This document shows, in pieces, positions 32,130 through 43,973 of a stretch of DNA of 64,000 nucleotides. Position 1 is the first letter of the stretch. The number at the start of each line of letters is the position of its first letter. The position numbers and the translations under genes are program-made. Source of the stretch: Anaspis maculata (taxonomy: Eukaryota; Arthropoda; Insecta; Coleoptera; Scraptiidae); contig OX421965.1 in NCBI GenBank assembly GCA_949128115.1, positions 29,321,681 to 29,385,680 on the forward strand, given 5' to 3'. The notes under the pieces are model-generated. The model was not told where the DNA came from. It did no database searches and saw only the letters and a list, made by a program, of their open reading frames with translations.

Positions 32130-32222
32130 TATTCGCTTGTTCAATATTTTTCTCGTGTTTTCGAGTGGATTCCCTATGCCGCTCTGGACTCGGAATGCGA
32201 TATTTTTGAGACATCCTGTACA
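32130..32222 (-). repeat. Family B repeat, terminal fragment
   Basis: The minus strand reads CAGGATGTCTCAAAAATATC, 'GCATTCCGAGTCCAGAGC' and 'GGGAATCCACTCGAAAACAC'. Only the outer terminal 90 bp are present. Confidence 0.65.
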
Positions 32223-32469
32223 TACATGGGCTCCCAAGTAACCATCAATCAAACTTTAGGGAGTACATATACAGTATCGAATTCATTCAAATTTTAAATG
32301 CTATTCAATAACATTGAAAATTTTGGAAGGAGTTGAGCACTACGGCCGTTCTTCAATTCGATCCCCATGAAAATATAAAGTATAAAATATAAAACATGAA
32401 TAAAACTAGACAGTGCCACAATACGTTAAAAACAGGTATCACAGTCGATAGGCGGAGATTTCCAAAACG

Positions 32470-32755
32470 TCATGGATTCTTCAGTGGTGTAGACTGTAGA
32501 AGAATGGCTCCTTGGAAAGGATTTGAGCTTCGAACTTAGTTTTCGGATGTCCAGTGATTTTCAACCATCCGGCAGTACATTGAACAGCCTGATGGACAGA
32601 TGTCTGAAAGTAGATTTAGTTCTTTGAAGCCTAAACTTGGGAGGCAGAATAAATTTGTTTCTCGTGTTATAAATACCTTCGTGAATGCTAAAATTAGAAC
32701 ATGCATAAATCATGGATTCAAATATAAATTCACGAACACAAATTCTCATCGACAA
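32470..32755 (-). pseudogene. LINE reverse-transcriptase C-terminal fragment
   Basis: The minus frame from 32755 reads 'FIFESMIYACSNF', then 'YNTRNKFILPPKFRL' and 'IRLFNVLPDG', then a stop and a continuation 'SLDIRKLSSKLKSF'. The YNTRNK ... LFN-LPD pattern is the C-terminal tail of many jockey/CR1-type LINE ORF2 proteins. 5'-truncated and broken. Confidence 0.72.
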
Positions 32756-32847
32756 CCGTGACTCCCCTACATCGTGATTACGTTTAACACTTTTGTTTCC
32801 TGCTAATTAGTCTACCCTTTTCTTTTGTTGACAAACCAGGTTCTAAA

Positions 32848-32962
32848 GAGTGATCGAATAAATTTCTCCTCAAAGTAGGCCTCGGTCTCCTTGGTAGCTA
32901 CGTTTTTCCGCCAGATTTTCAAGAATCATAGGCGACTTGAGGAGAAATTTATTTGATCACTC
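32848..32962. mobile_element. Short inverted-repeat element, 115 bp
   Basis: Ends GAGTGATCGAATAAATTTC and GAAATTTATTTGATCACTC are inverted, followed inward by TCCTCAA / TTGAGGA. No target duplication was found. Confidence 0.65.
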
Positions 32963-33532
32963 GTTTATCTACGAGAGGACCAAATTAAAAATTAACCCAT
33001 TTTCACCTAACATGCAAACATCTTCAGCCATAACAAACTTCATTTGATTTGAGCAAAATAGATAACCATGAGTGTTTTGTTCTCGTTGAATACTACAGTC
33101 TGATTCTTCCTGTGACTTTAATTATTTGGATCAAATCAATGATTTACTTGCCGTGACTTCAAGAAGAGCACCACACACCAAATACAGCAAGAAACACTTC
33201 ATCAACAAAATATAACAATAATGAAAAGAACGCTAAATAAGGCGTCTTTCTACACCCTCTACCCATGGCATTCCAACGCCAACCGTCTCGCGTGTTTCTC
33301 GACTTCTTAGCTCGAGCGGTTTATCCCCTCTTTCAATTTCGACAGCTAAAGCTACGCTTTCATTTTAATTACATTTTATTTTTATAGGTAGGTAGTGTAT
33401 TCATAGTACTGCGTACTACTTAATAAAAACACGTCAATTATTATTCGCATTTTGATAACTCTTTGATTAACTTCGCCGATTACTATCGCTGTGAATTTGA
33501 ATCTGGTGTATGTCGGCTCATTTGTGCTTATA
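32963..33532. other. No gene seen
   Basis: Mixed-composition sequence with no supported frame or repeat end. Confidence 0.4.
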
Positions 33533-33775
33533 CAGTGTGTCTTAAAAGTATCGCATTTCGAGTCCAGAGCGATAAATGGAATCTACTCAAGAACACGTAA
33601 AAAATATTCAAAGAAATTTGTGACGTTCATTTTTGGAGATATGTGGGATCAAAGGGTGGGACTTCGCTTCTCTCTATTTTTGTGAGTTTGAGTGATTTTG
33701 GAGAACTGCTTGTACTAGACTAATCAGTAAAAATTATCGACCACTCGGTGTGCACTGAACTTCGATTTAATATAC
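33533..33775 (+). repeat. Family B repeat copy
   Basis: Starts CAGTGTGTCTTAAAAGTATC, then 'GCATTTCGAGTCCAGAGCG', and 'CGGTGTGCACTGAAC' near the end. It runs directly into a CAGGGTGATTCATGAATTCC end at 33776. Confidence 0.65.
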
Positions 33776-34063
33776 AGGGTGATTCATGAATTCCAAAAAT
33801 GTATATTCCTTCAAAAACGCCACTAGTGAGTATGCCTCTACGTGCGTGAGTCTCAGTAGCGCATTTTCTTGAAGAGGCATATTGTGAATGTGAAAAAATT
33901 TTGTTGAAGGAGAAACACCATTCTTTGCCCACTCTCTTCAATCGAAACTCATTGTGGTATTTTGTTATCGGAATGGGGTACTTGCCAATGGAATAGATTT
34001 GAATGAAAATTCTTTCAATCATCAACAACAAGGTTTATGTTTCACATTTTGCTTTTACTTTGA

Positions 34064-34600
34064 GGGCGGCGTGTGGGAGCAGCAGCGTTTGGCAAAGAAA
34101 TTCTTGCTCAGTTTGAGTTGGGAGTTTCTAAATGTTTGAGGTAACATTAACACTGAATCAGTGAAAATTGTTGAAAGTTGCAGTTTTTTTCTTTTTGGGG
34201 CGGAAGCTGGAGGCGGCGCCATATCAAAAGTAGCCTATCCTTTCATATTTTTAGTCAGCTATCCATATAGCGAAAGACTTAGATCGCTATATCTTCGGGT
34301 TTATGTTTTTCATGTATCTCTTACCTTGGGGGTGGCGTGTGGGAGAGGCAGCGTTCGGCTAAACAAATGTTGCACAGTTTGAGTTGGCAGTTTCTGAATG
34401 TTTGAGGAAACATCACAATCAGTAACAATTGCGAAATTTGCACTCTTTGTCGTTTGGGGGCGGAATCTGGGGGCGACGACTAACCAAAAGTAGCCTATCC
34501 TCACCCATTTTTAGTCAGCTATTTATATAGTGAAAGAATTAGATCGCTATGTCTTCGGGTCTATGTTTTTCATTTGAAATTGATTGAGGGCGGTTTTTAA
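34064..34600. repeat. Tandem duplication, unit about 270 bp
   Basis: 'GGCGTGTGGGAG' with 'AGTTTGAGTTGG', 'GTAGCCTATCC', 'TTTTTAGTCAGCTAT' and 'TTAGATCGCTAT' occurs once in 34064-34331 and again in 34332-34600. The copies have diverged moderately. No coding frame. Confidence 0.8.
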
Positions 34601-34661
34601 CAATTTTTCATGTCGGCGGCGCATATTGAAGATGGAATGTTTCTGGGCTTACGTTTTTAAG

Positions 34662-35876
34662 TAGTAGCCCAAGCGCCAGGGAAAACAATAAGGAAATAAT
34701 TGTTCCCTGGCTGGAAACTAGTTTGAAACGATCTGTGTAGCTTAGGTTTTGACATACTAGTTTCCCTCCTTTCGGAGATGTCGGCGTCATGTCGTCATCA
34801 TCAACCAGAAGTGCACCAGCGCGGTTTTTGCCGAATATCTTAATTTTGGGTCATCTGACAGCAAAAGATGTAAGGAGTCATTTTGAAGCCTATGAAATTC
34901 CCTACAGTTTGGTTTTTCAATCAATTTTCTGCGTTCTATGGTCTTTGAGATACAGCCTTCCTGTAAAATGTTTTGAAGGCCCTCTGAAATCATCAAAATT
35001 TACAGTAGCAAGAAATACCAAGGAACCAAAGTGAATTTTTGATCTCTTGGGTGAAGTTTGTTGCTCGAGGGTCCTTTGGGTCCAATTCTCCGAATTAAAA
35101 ATCCACTTTGGTCCCTTGGTATATAATATACTGTTATATACATTCCTTAGTACTGTAAATTTTTAATATTTTGATGATTTCAGAGGGCCTTCAAAACATT
35201 TTACAGTAAAGCTGTGAGCTGACCACTTCTTTAGTGTATTAAGTGAAGCTTATAGAGCAAATCCATATTTATATTGGACTTGTGTTAGGTGCTTAGAGTG
35301 TCGCATATAGGCTAAATCGAAGAAATATGTAAAATTTCTCTAATCTGATTTGATTCCCTCAGTACACCCTGTATATGTACAATGTGACGTTTTTGACTTT
35401 TCTATATTCGTAATCAACGGTTCAAGAGAAAGAGTTTGAGACCATCGCCGCAACTATAGCATGAAGGATTCTTGAGAAATCTCATTTTGAATTTTTTTTG
35501 TCACATCGACATTTTAGTTTTTCGAGTCAAGTGGCCATGGAGCTTTTATGACAATGCCTCTCACTTCCAGAAGCTCTATCTCAAAGACCATAAGTCGCAG
35601 AAAGGTCATTTAAAAACTATTCCGTAGGGAATTTCATTGGTTTCAAAATGACTTCTCACATCTTTTGCTGTCAGATGGCCCAAAATCAAGATATTTGGCG
35701 AAAACCACGCTGGTGCACTTCTTGTTGATGATGGCGACATGACGCCGACATTTCCGAAAGGGGGGAAATTAGTATGTCAAAACCTAAGCCACACAGATCG
35801 TTTTAAGCTAGTTTCCAGCCAGGAAACAATTATTTCCTTATTGAGCTGATTTTTGCTCCCTGGCGCCTGGGCTATA
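34662..35876. mobile_element. Foldback element with interrupted right arm
   Basis: Left arm 34662 to about 35030 (TAGTAGCCCAAGCGCCAGGG at the end; 'GGAAATAATTGTTCCCTGG'; 'ATGTCGGCGTCATGTCG') is found inverted in two blocks: about 35150-35215 and 35570-35876. An extra sequence of about 350 bp between them suggests an insertion in the right arm. No ORF beyond mirror frames. Confidence 0.7.
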
Positions 35877-36140
35877 GTGGCAATTATGTATTATTCATAA
35901 AATGAGAACACCAGAGCATTAGATCTGGGAGAAATTGCAATACCATGTTATTTCAAGTTGTTCGGGGAAGGTTTTTTGGCGTAATATAGACATTCAATAT
36001 AGCATAGCCCAGCTTTGGGAGTGGCAGCTATGTAACAGCGGAAACATTAGAAAGCTAGGGCGTCTGGTTTGCCTCCCATCATGTCTGGGAGAAATTGCAA
36101 TATGTTATTTCAAGTTGATCGAGGGCGGTTGTCAAGTTGA

Positions 36141-36246
36141 CAGGGGCTCGGCAAAATTTTTCGTATAGTGGAGGAAAGCATTTACCGGCGTTGGTGTTGG
36201 GCCTAGTTGCGGAAATAGGTCAACGTTAAATAAACTAATAAAAAAC
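36141..36246 (+). repeat. SINE 3'-end fragment
   Basis: Matches the 3' body of the SINE at 22757-23055, from GGGCTCGGCAAAATTT through 'AGTGGAGGAAAGCATT' to the TTAAATAAACTAATAAAAAA tail. The tRNA-like head is missing. Confidence 0.8.
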
Positions 36247-37199
36247 ACGTATATCGTGATGACCCCAAATACTGAGCCGAAGAATCTCCCATGACTGCTA
36301 CCAAACATTAGTCAATCAACGCATTAACGAGCATTAGTCAAAAGTTTAACGCAATTGATTGTAAATAGTTCAAGTAAAAAAAATACATACAATTTTCGTT
36401 ACATTCAATAGGTAATAGATTATTCTAGCTTACAGAGAGTGATGCAGACGGAAACATCTTGTTATTATTTTGTTGAAAAGCTTCCCAACTGTCACCGTCA
36501 CTCAAAATAAATAGCAGCCGCAATCAGAAACTTGCTGCTCAACTCAGTGGCTTTAAAATTTTCTTCTTATGATAATTACGTTTTTGGGGCCAAACCACCT
36601 TGACCGCACTTTTCAAAAGAAAAGAAAATGATAAAAAAATAAAAAAAACAATGTTTTTTTTTGTGTTTCGTATTGTTTGTAAAAAGTCAGTGTGAGGAAT
36701 CCAAGTGTTTCAACCTGTTTGGGTCTCATCATTGCCGATGTCAAAGCCTTCCAGGCGAAAGCCTGATTGGTCGATTGTTTCGCTAGCTTATCGTTCAAAC
36801 GCTTCAGTCTTTTAATTTAAGCGTGTCCATCCAATTTTGTAATAAAATAGTAAAATAAAATAACAAGTGATGAAGAATGAAAATCGTTGGTGTTGGTGCG
36901 CGAGCCCGTTGCATCATTCAATAGCAGAGCCTTGTTAAATTTTGTTGAAAGCCCCGCAACATTCTCACTTTCCCCGTAAGAAGTCGTATACTTGACTATC
37001 TTATCGTTATTGTCCAATGTGAATGTCCAGCATTTTATAAACTTCATTAATATGTTCATTTGGTGTGCTTCCATTTATGTGAACGGTATGAATGACGAGG
37101 AGCAAAGAAACACAGTATAAATACTTGAAAGTCTCTGATAAAAAAGTAGCTCTTCAAATAATCAGTCACGTGATTTGTTTTTAGTCACGCTTGTTTTAG
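36247..37199. other. Upstream flank of the Staufen-like exons; no certain gene
   Basis: Two minus-strand frames (37074-36817, starting MEAHQMNILMKF, and 36798-36613, starting MNDKLAKQSTNQ) look protein-like, but I recognise neither and they have no splice support. A plus-strand 5' exon for the Staufen-like gene should lie here or further left. It must end in phase 1, and none was found with confidence. Confidence 0.3.
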
Positions 37200-38879
37200 G
37201 TTTTGGACTCGAAAGCGTAACCACTGCACTAAAGAATCTTTCATCAGTAGCTGCAGAAACAAACGAGAAGAATGCAGTGTCAAACCTGAACGAATTAGCT
37301 CAGTATAATGGCATCGAATACAGCTACACTCTTATAGGGGAAGAAGTATTTAACTTAGATTTTCGAATTACTAGAATTTACGTCGAGTTTTTTAGGGCCC
37401 TCCTCACAATAAAGTTTTTAAAATCATGCTGACTTTGGGAGACGAAACTTACGAAGCTGAAGCTCCCAGCCTGAAGAAAGCAAAAAGCAACGTTGCATCT
37501 AGAGCTTTAAACGAAACCGAGTACAAACATCCCCCTAGTCGATCGGTGGGGAACGATAAGACTTTGACGCCCACCGTATTGTTGAATATGTACACCACAT
37601 TTTATGGACTGCCGTTTTCATACACCCTAACCAAAGAGGTAATCAAGTCACGTTGTATTTCTTCTACTTGAAGAGGCCCTGCCATTGCAAAAAAAAAACT
37701 TAGCCTAGTTGATAAATTCACGATACTTACCTTCAATTTAACATAATTTCTTGAAACGTTCTTGTTCAGGAAATTTCTACAAAAGGCAATAAGTTTGGAA
37801 AAACTGTCAGCATAAACAGTTCTGAGTATGATTTACTGAAGGTTCCAATCGAAGACGCTCAAGTGAGTGGTCCGTTCAAAATGCTGCTAAAAATTTCGGA
37901 CTATGAATTCATCGGGTCTGGTGACACCATACAAGCAGCCAAGCACGATGCTGCCAAGAAAGCTCTCAAAAATATGGCACAAATACTGGATAAAAATAAT
38001 GCATGCAGTCGAGAAGGCTTCGAAAAAGAATGTGAGTATCAAAAAAACAGTGTGAAATCGCCGATCAGTCAAGTCTACGAAGCCGCCCAGAAGCTCAATC
38101 AAAACATTGACTTCACAATCGTCGAAGAAAAAGGTGCTTCCCATAAGAAAGTCTTCGTCACTCAATGCAAAATAGGGGATTTCGTCAGCGAGGGCGAAGG
38201 GAAATCTAAAAAAGAATCGAAGAGAATCTCGGCGGTAAACATGTTGGAGAATCTGGCACATTTGCCGCAGCTTTTTGCCAAAAGCGACGACGACAAGCCA
38301 ATCAGAAATAAAAACAAAAGAAACAAAAAGAAGAAAATCATAAAGACTTACAGCGACAAACTTGAAAAAGTCATCGAGGATGTCGGCAAATTCATGTGGA
38401 GCTCCGAAACCAACTCCCAAAAGAAGCCCAGAGCCAGCAGCGGTTCAAGTCCGAAAAATGATTTGTTACAAATCGGAAATTTGTTGAACGCTGACGTTCA
38501 GTTCATGGACTTGTCGAAATCTGATGGAAAATCTCTTTCTTTGGCCTCTCTGGGAATCAGTCCTTCACATGTAAGTTGTAGGTGCGGTTGAAGAAGTACA
38601 AAATAATTGGACGTATTTTTTTCCAGATCTGTCTAGGCAAGGGTGCGACCAAACCGGAAGCCACAGATAATGCAGCGCTGAGAGCGATGAAATTCATGTT
38701 GAGGAATGGTATTGTTGAAAATATTCAAGTGAGACATGGCGAGAAGGAAAGGTGAGTTGTGTTCTCGTTTGTCGTCATGGGATATCAACAAAAGACACTG
38801 TTCCAGCGTAAAACTGGTTCTGGATATTATTGGAAAATATCTCGCTGTTGAAGAAATGTCCGATTCCAGAGAGAGGTAA
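37200..38879 (+). CDS. Staufen-like double-stranded-RNA-binding protein, 3' five exons (5' partial)
   Basis: Exons 37200-37345, 37396-37638, 37770-38570, 38627-38751 and 38807-38879 join in frame to a TAA. First domain: 'AVSNLNELAQYNGIEYSYTL', after a 50-bp intron 'GPPHNKVFKIMLTLGDETY', then 'SLKKAKSNVASRAL', a canonical dsRBD. Second: 'TLTPTVLLNMYTTFYGLPFS' ... 'GPFKMLLKISDYEFIGSG' ... 'KHDAAKKALKNM', a split dsRBD with a long inserted loop, as in Staufen dsRBD2. Third: 'KSPISQVYEAAQKLNQNIDF' ... 'FVTQCKIGDFVSEGEG' ... 'SKKESKRISAVNMLENL', the Staufen dsRBD3 type. A Lys-rich linker follows, then a degenerate domain (LLQIGNLLNADVQF ... DNAALRAMKFMLRNG). Staufen proteins bind dsRNA for mRNA transport and decay; a beetle paralogue, StauC, is needed for RNAi. 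This copy looks too diverged for canonical Staufen, so a paralogue is possible. The 5' end is unresolved: the acceptor at 37199 or one 15 bases upstream would serve. Confidence 0.85.
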
Positions 38880-39803
38880 CTGTTTCATGTTCATAAAGAA
38901 AGGTGAATCTGTGTCGTGAAAGTGAAACTTCTCAGAAGTTTTATTGGAAATGCATTTTAGCAAAACTTTTTATACTGTAGATCTTAAATTTTAAACAAAA
39001 AAGTGCAGTATTCACTAGCACGTGTTAATTGTTGGTGGGCCAAGTAAGAAAAGCAACAGGTAGCCATTGTCTGTATTTTTTCTCATTTTTACATAATGAT
39101 TCACCTGTTTTATTTTTCATGTTATTATTTTCTGTCGCTTTTGTTAGCTTGGTGGCACTGTAATTTTACTGATTAATTAATGATTTATCAAAGTTTAGGA
39201 TAATTAATGATTTATCAAAGTTTAGGACTACAAATATGCCATAAAAATACATGGAACCTCAAACAAAATCAATCTAGTAGATACTAACAAACTAAGGAGA
39301 AAATTATTTATTTTTGAAGTTTTAATAAATAAAACGTGTACAGAAAACCTGAAGTTTCTTTTTTTAATCATAGCCATCATGACGTTCATTCCGTTAGATT
39401 AGAGTATGTCAGGCACCAAATTTAGCCTGTTGCCTTCCGCCTACTCAAATGGTAATTTCTCATCAAATGTAAATTCAACATTTCTAAAGTTATACCTATT
39501 ACTAAACTAATAATCGGGATTAATCGGGGTTGGATCTATTGAAGTTGGGTGTGATGCTGATGGTCCACTGCCGTCAAGTGAGATCAAAGTTGATGTACAA
39601 TTAAGGTGGAGGACAGAGGGCGCAAAGTAGAAGTTGAATTGGAATTATTAGGCTCGGTAAAAAAGACTGAAGTCTGAGTAAAATCGACGGGAAAGATAAT
39701 GCAAACCAGTGGATATCTAAGCAAGTATTAAAGGAACAAAGCAAGCCAAATATCATCACAATCCAATGGTATCTAAACAGTAATTTATAAATTTTCCATA
39801 TTA
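38880..39803. other. 3' flank of the Staufen-like gene
   Basis: AT-rich. A 27-bp direct duplication around 'AATTAATGATTTATCAAAG' occurs at about 39175-39225. Possible 3' UTR with AATAAA at about 39324-39330. No coding frame seen. Confidence 0.4.
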
Positions 39804-39985
39804 TTGCGACGACAAGCACAGAGTTGGAAGAGATCCGGCTGTGCAACTGTGACGTCGTCATTGTCGATGATGCCGACGCTTTTAACAACCGCCGTCGAGA
39901 CGTCCAGGACGGCGTCGCCGACGCCGGTTGAAATACGTCCCGATCGCCGATATCGGAACCGTTCCCATATCGACTTGGCTTCAGG
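39804..39985. other. GC-rich island, possible exon of either strand
   Basis: A sharp rise in GC over about 180 bp. On the plus strand it ends in a good donor (GGCTTCAG then gtattatc) with an open frame. On the minus strand the frame 'EAKSIWERFRYRR' ... 'GDAVLDVSTAVVKSVG' ... 'DNDDVTVAQPDLFQLC' looks more protein-like. I cannot decide the strand and recognise no family. It may be an isolated exon or an old mobile-element piece. Confidence 0.25.
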
Positions 39986-40595
39986 TATTATCTTGCGAGT
40001 TTATGGTAATTATCACTGGAACCGACGCGGCATAAAAGTTCGCTTCATCGTCTTTTTATTCTTGGCAAATATAAAATCGAGCCATCCAGCCAGCAGCAGT
40101 AAGAGGAATTTGCGATCGCGCCCGCCGGCTTGCTTCGATAAAAATTGATTAGCCATTAGCCTGAGTGTAGATAATTGCTGGATGGTTTTTAAAAGGAATT
40201 GAACTGAGCCCGCGATAAGAAAAATCTATTAGTAACGTTCGAATATGGACAACGAGTGAATTCTTCAATAACTACATGCAATTAACACGACGAAAATTGT
40301 TGCCTGGACATTGGAGAACGTTCCTCGACGGTTTCTGAACGTTGAACTTCAGAGGCGGGCATCGTGGAGGGTCCTTTGCAGGACTCAGTTTTTACTTTAT
40401 AATTCGAAGTAGGTGCTTCCAAGTACCTAATCACTCAAAAATAAGTCATTCTAACGAGCTTCTGGTTTTGTTGAGGGTTTTTTTGGTGTGAGACTGCCTT
40501 GAAATTCGATTAATTTCAGTTTGATCGTCATAACTTATCTTGTAAGTAGAGGCTGTTTTTCAAAATTTGATTCGAATCTTGTAGAATTTTAAAAA
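39986..40595. other. No gene seen
   Basis: Holds the 5' flank of the Tc1-like pseudogene. I could not identify its terminal inverted repeat. Confidence 0.4.
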
Positions 40596-41629
40596 ATGCC
40601 TCTTCGACGCCTGTCGGTAAATGAGCTGGCGAGTGGTATACGATTAGCAGAACCAGGATTGTCTAACAAGGTCATAGCGTCCATTTACAGCGTGTCACAT
40701 TCGGTCATCAATCGAGCACTATAGAGGCACCGTGAACGAGGGAATGTTGATTATGTGCATGGCGGTGGGCCTCGGAGAATTATGGGTCCAGCCCAAGTCA
40801 GATTTCTTCTGAGAACTTCTAGAAGAAATCCTACAAGGAATACCACACAGCTCCAGGTAACGTTAGGAGGGGTTTTAGAACCACAAGTCTCGACGCAGAC
40901 CATCAGAAGGGCCTTACATTCCAGCGGATTGAGAGCACGCAGACGGGTGTGTTGCCCTCAATTGACGAGGGTACATCGACGAAATCGCCTTGCATTGGCG
41001 AGTGGCCAATGACCACTTCCAATGGGGTATTGAGGAGTGGGGACGATGTCTGTTTTCTGACGAATCGAGGTTCAATTTGTATCGTCCAGATGGTCGAATC
41101 ATGGTTTACCGGCGGCAGAACAAACAGTTTAGGGAAGAAATGCGGGAGGAGAGGATAGCGTTTGGAGGCGGCGGAGTCACTATATGGGGTGGATTAAGTT
41201 CGGACAGTCGCACGCAGCTGGTGATCACGAGGTAATCAATAAACGGAGAACGATACCGCGATCTGTGCCTGATTCCCCATGTTGTGCCATATGCAAACAA
41301 TGTGGGGGAAGGTTTCGTTTATGTCGATGACAACACTTGTCCTCACCGAGCCAGAATTGTTAAATCAATTTTTAGAAGATAACTGAATTCAACGTCTCGA
41401 TTGGCCTGCACGGTCACCAGACTGCAATCCAATTGAGCACGTTTGGGCTGAATTAGGACGTCGGTTATCTCAACAAGAACGACCTTCCCAAAACTTTGAG
41501 GATTTGATCGAGGCCCTTCATGTGCATTGAAGGGCAATACCCCAAGAATTTCTTCAGAATTTAATTGAAAGTATGCCACGGAGATGTGCGGCAGTTATAG
41601 GCGCAAGGGGTGGTCCAACGCATTACTAA
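40596..41629 (+). pseudogene. Tc1-like transposase, inactivated
   Basis: One reading frame, with at least four in-frame stops and local frame slips, runs from MPLRRLSVNELASGIRLAE to the typical tail 'CAAVIGARGGPTHY'. Helix-turn-helix part: 'GLSNKVIASIYSVSHSVINR'. Catalytic block: 'CLFSDESRFNLYR' (first Asp), 'VYVDDNTCPHRARIV' (second Asp), 'SPDCNPIEHVWAELGRR' (Glu). All three acidic residues are still recognisable, so decay is recent to moderate. Tc1-like transposases move TA-flanked elements by cut and paste. The length of about 344 codons is normal for the family. I could not find the terminal inverted repeats with confidence, nor show that this enzyme served the nearby TA-flanked foldbacks. 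Confidence 0.9.
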
Positions 41630-41910
41630 CGGTCAATTTTACTTTTCTTGCCTTGTGTGGAATAACATTTTTTCAGTTTTTTATATTTTTGTTTTCATGT
41701 TTGTATTCCAATACACATTGTTTAATTGTGCTGTTTTATTTTGTTTATTTGATCGAATCCCCTCTCCCAAACATCAATAATTTGATGTCTATTTGATCCA
41801 CATCAAAAGAATGTTAGGTAGAATAACCTTTTTGAAGTATTTTATAAGGTAGACAGTTTCGTAATACACATTTTTTTTAAATTAATTTCTACTTGGGGTA
41901 GAAACTCAAT

Positions 41911-43973
41911 AGTCCGGATGCTAGTTGCATAAAATGGAATGAACCTTGCATTTTTTGATGAGAAGATGCTACTTGGTGGAAATGTTCTTTGCATCATACT
42001 CTTCCGATCCAGAAAGGTAGCCATCAGCGCCATCCATGCCGGCGACCTATACAGGGTAAAACAGAAAAAAAAAGTTGAAAAATTATATTTGAATAACCGA
42101 AGCATGTGGAGACGTGTAATTTACCACATACATTAACTGTTCTATGCTAATGAAGTCACAGCAAACCGTTCTTGATTATCTTGAACCGTCTTTGAAATGG
42201 AAGGGAAAAACAGAAGAAAAAAAACAAAAACACTCTTTTTTCCATAAATAAGTGATTCTCAGAGATATTGACACAATACTTGGTATTTCTACAAAAAGTA
42301 ATGTTAGAAATAATATGAGCTGGGTAGCCAATTCCTAAGCCAACTATTTCCAGAAATACGATTGTCAACTTTTTTTTCCTCTTGAGCACCATCTTGAATC
42401 TGCTCTGTGAGGGCAGTTGAAAAAGTGTTTGGTTATCATAATGATGGTAATATGTAATCATTGCATCGTGAATATAACCTCCTCATCATAATTTAGTGAC
42501 CTCTTCGGCGGGAAAGAATGCCATTCACGTATTTTCTGGCCCTTCAAAGCTTTAGTGCCCATGATGGCATTTGCAACATCTGGAATGGTAAAATATGTTA
42601 CGCATTATGAACCTTGATGTACTTTGAGGTAGCCTACCAAGTTTTGCAATTATTGATTGAAAGGTTTGTTCTTAAAAGCTGTTTGAACAAAATTTGTTCA
42701 ATTTTTTTATGGAAAATGCAAAATATTGGATCTTTCACCCTTATTTGATCCCTCGTTGAGGAAAGTCTGAAACCGAAAGTCTCCAAAAATTTTATGCTAA
42801 TGGTTTACTGAGAACTGCTCTTTAATGTGTAGTTGTCAAAATCTGCATAGTTGCGTTCAGATTCCAGACAGAGAGCGACAAAGAAGTTCATGCAGTGAAA
42901 AAAGACACAACTTTCAATGCAACGGAGAAATCCCGGAAATGTCCCTTTTAGATAGGCTTCCCGCAATACACAGGTTCTGTAAGTCATGTCTTTTTTTACT
43001 GCATGAACTTCTTTGTCGCTCTCTGTCTGGAATCTGAACGCAACTATGCAATTTTTGACAACTAAACATTGAAGAGCACTTCCCACTGAATCATTATCAT
43101 GAAAAATTCGGAGACTTTCGTTTCCAGGCTATCCTCAGTGAGGGATCAAGTAAGGGTAAAAGACACAATATTTTGTATTTTTCATAAAAAAACTACACAA
43201 ATTTTGTTCAAACAGCTTTTAAGACCAAATCTCTCAATTGATGATAGTGAAACTTGGTAGGCTATCTTAAAGTACATCAAGGTTCATAATGCGTAACATA
43301 TTTCACCATTCCAGATGTTGCAAATGCCATCATGTGCACTAAAGCTTCGAAGAGTCAAAAAATACGTGAATGGCAATTCTTTCCCGCCGAAGAGGTCACT
43401 AAGTTATGATGAGGAGGTTGTTTTTGCAATGCAATGATTTCATGTTACCATTATTATAATAACCAATCACTTTTTCAACGATGCCTCACAGGGCAGATTC
43501 AAGATGGTGCTCAAGAGGAAAAAAAAGTTGACAATCGTATTTCTAGAAATAGTTGGCTGAGAAATTGGCTACCCAGCTCATATCATTTCTAACATTACTT
43601 TTTGTAAAAATATCAAGTATTGTGTCAATATCTTGAAAAGTTACATATTTATGGAAAAAAGAGTGTTCTTGTTTTTTTTTCTGGTTTCCCCCTACATTTC
43701 AAAGACGGTTCAAAGTAATCAAGAACAGTTTGCTGTGACTTCATGAGCATAAAATAGTTAATGTATGTGGTGAGTTACACGTCTCCACATGTTTTGGTTA
43801 ATTAAATATAATTTTTCAACTTTTTTTTTCTGTATCACCCTGTATACGCCGCCGGCATGGATGGCGCTGATGGCTACCTTTCCGGATCAGAAGAGTACGA
43901 TGCAAAAAACATTTCCACCGAGTGGCATCTTCTCATCAAAAAATGCAAGGTACTTTCAACTAGCATCCGGACT
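41911..43973. mobile_element. Giant foldback: inverted repeat with arms of about 1 kb
   Basis: Left arm 41911-42907 and right arm 42988-43973 are inverted copies over their full length, with a spacer of about 80 bp (example pair: AGTCCGGATGCTAG at 41911 and CTAGCATCCGGACT at 43960). A CAGGGTAAAACAGAAAAAA motif at 42054 and its inverse TTTCTGTATCACCCTG at 43830-43845 lie inside, so the outermost 140 bp either extend the element or belong to a duplicated host sequence. The outer right part reads as a frame 'GMDGADGYLSGSEEYDAK' then 'ISTEWHLLIKKCK' up to a gtactt donor, possibly a captured exon. No transposase. Confidence 0.82.

Noticed and set aside
36817..37074. Minus-strand ORF starting MEAHQMNILMKF
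   Set aside because: Protein-like composition but no recognised family, no splice support and close to the Staufen-like exons on the other strand; recorded only as an uncertain frame.
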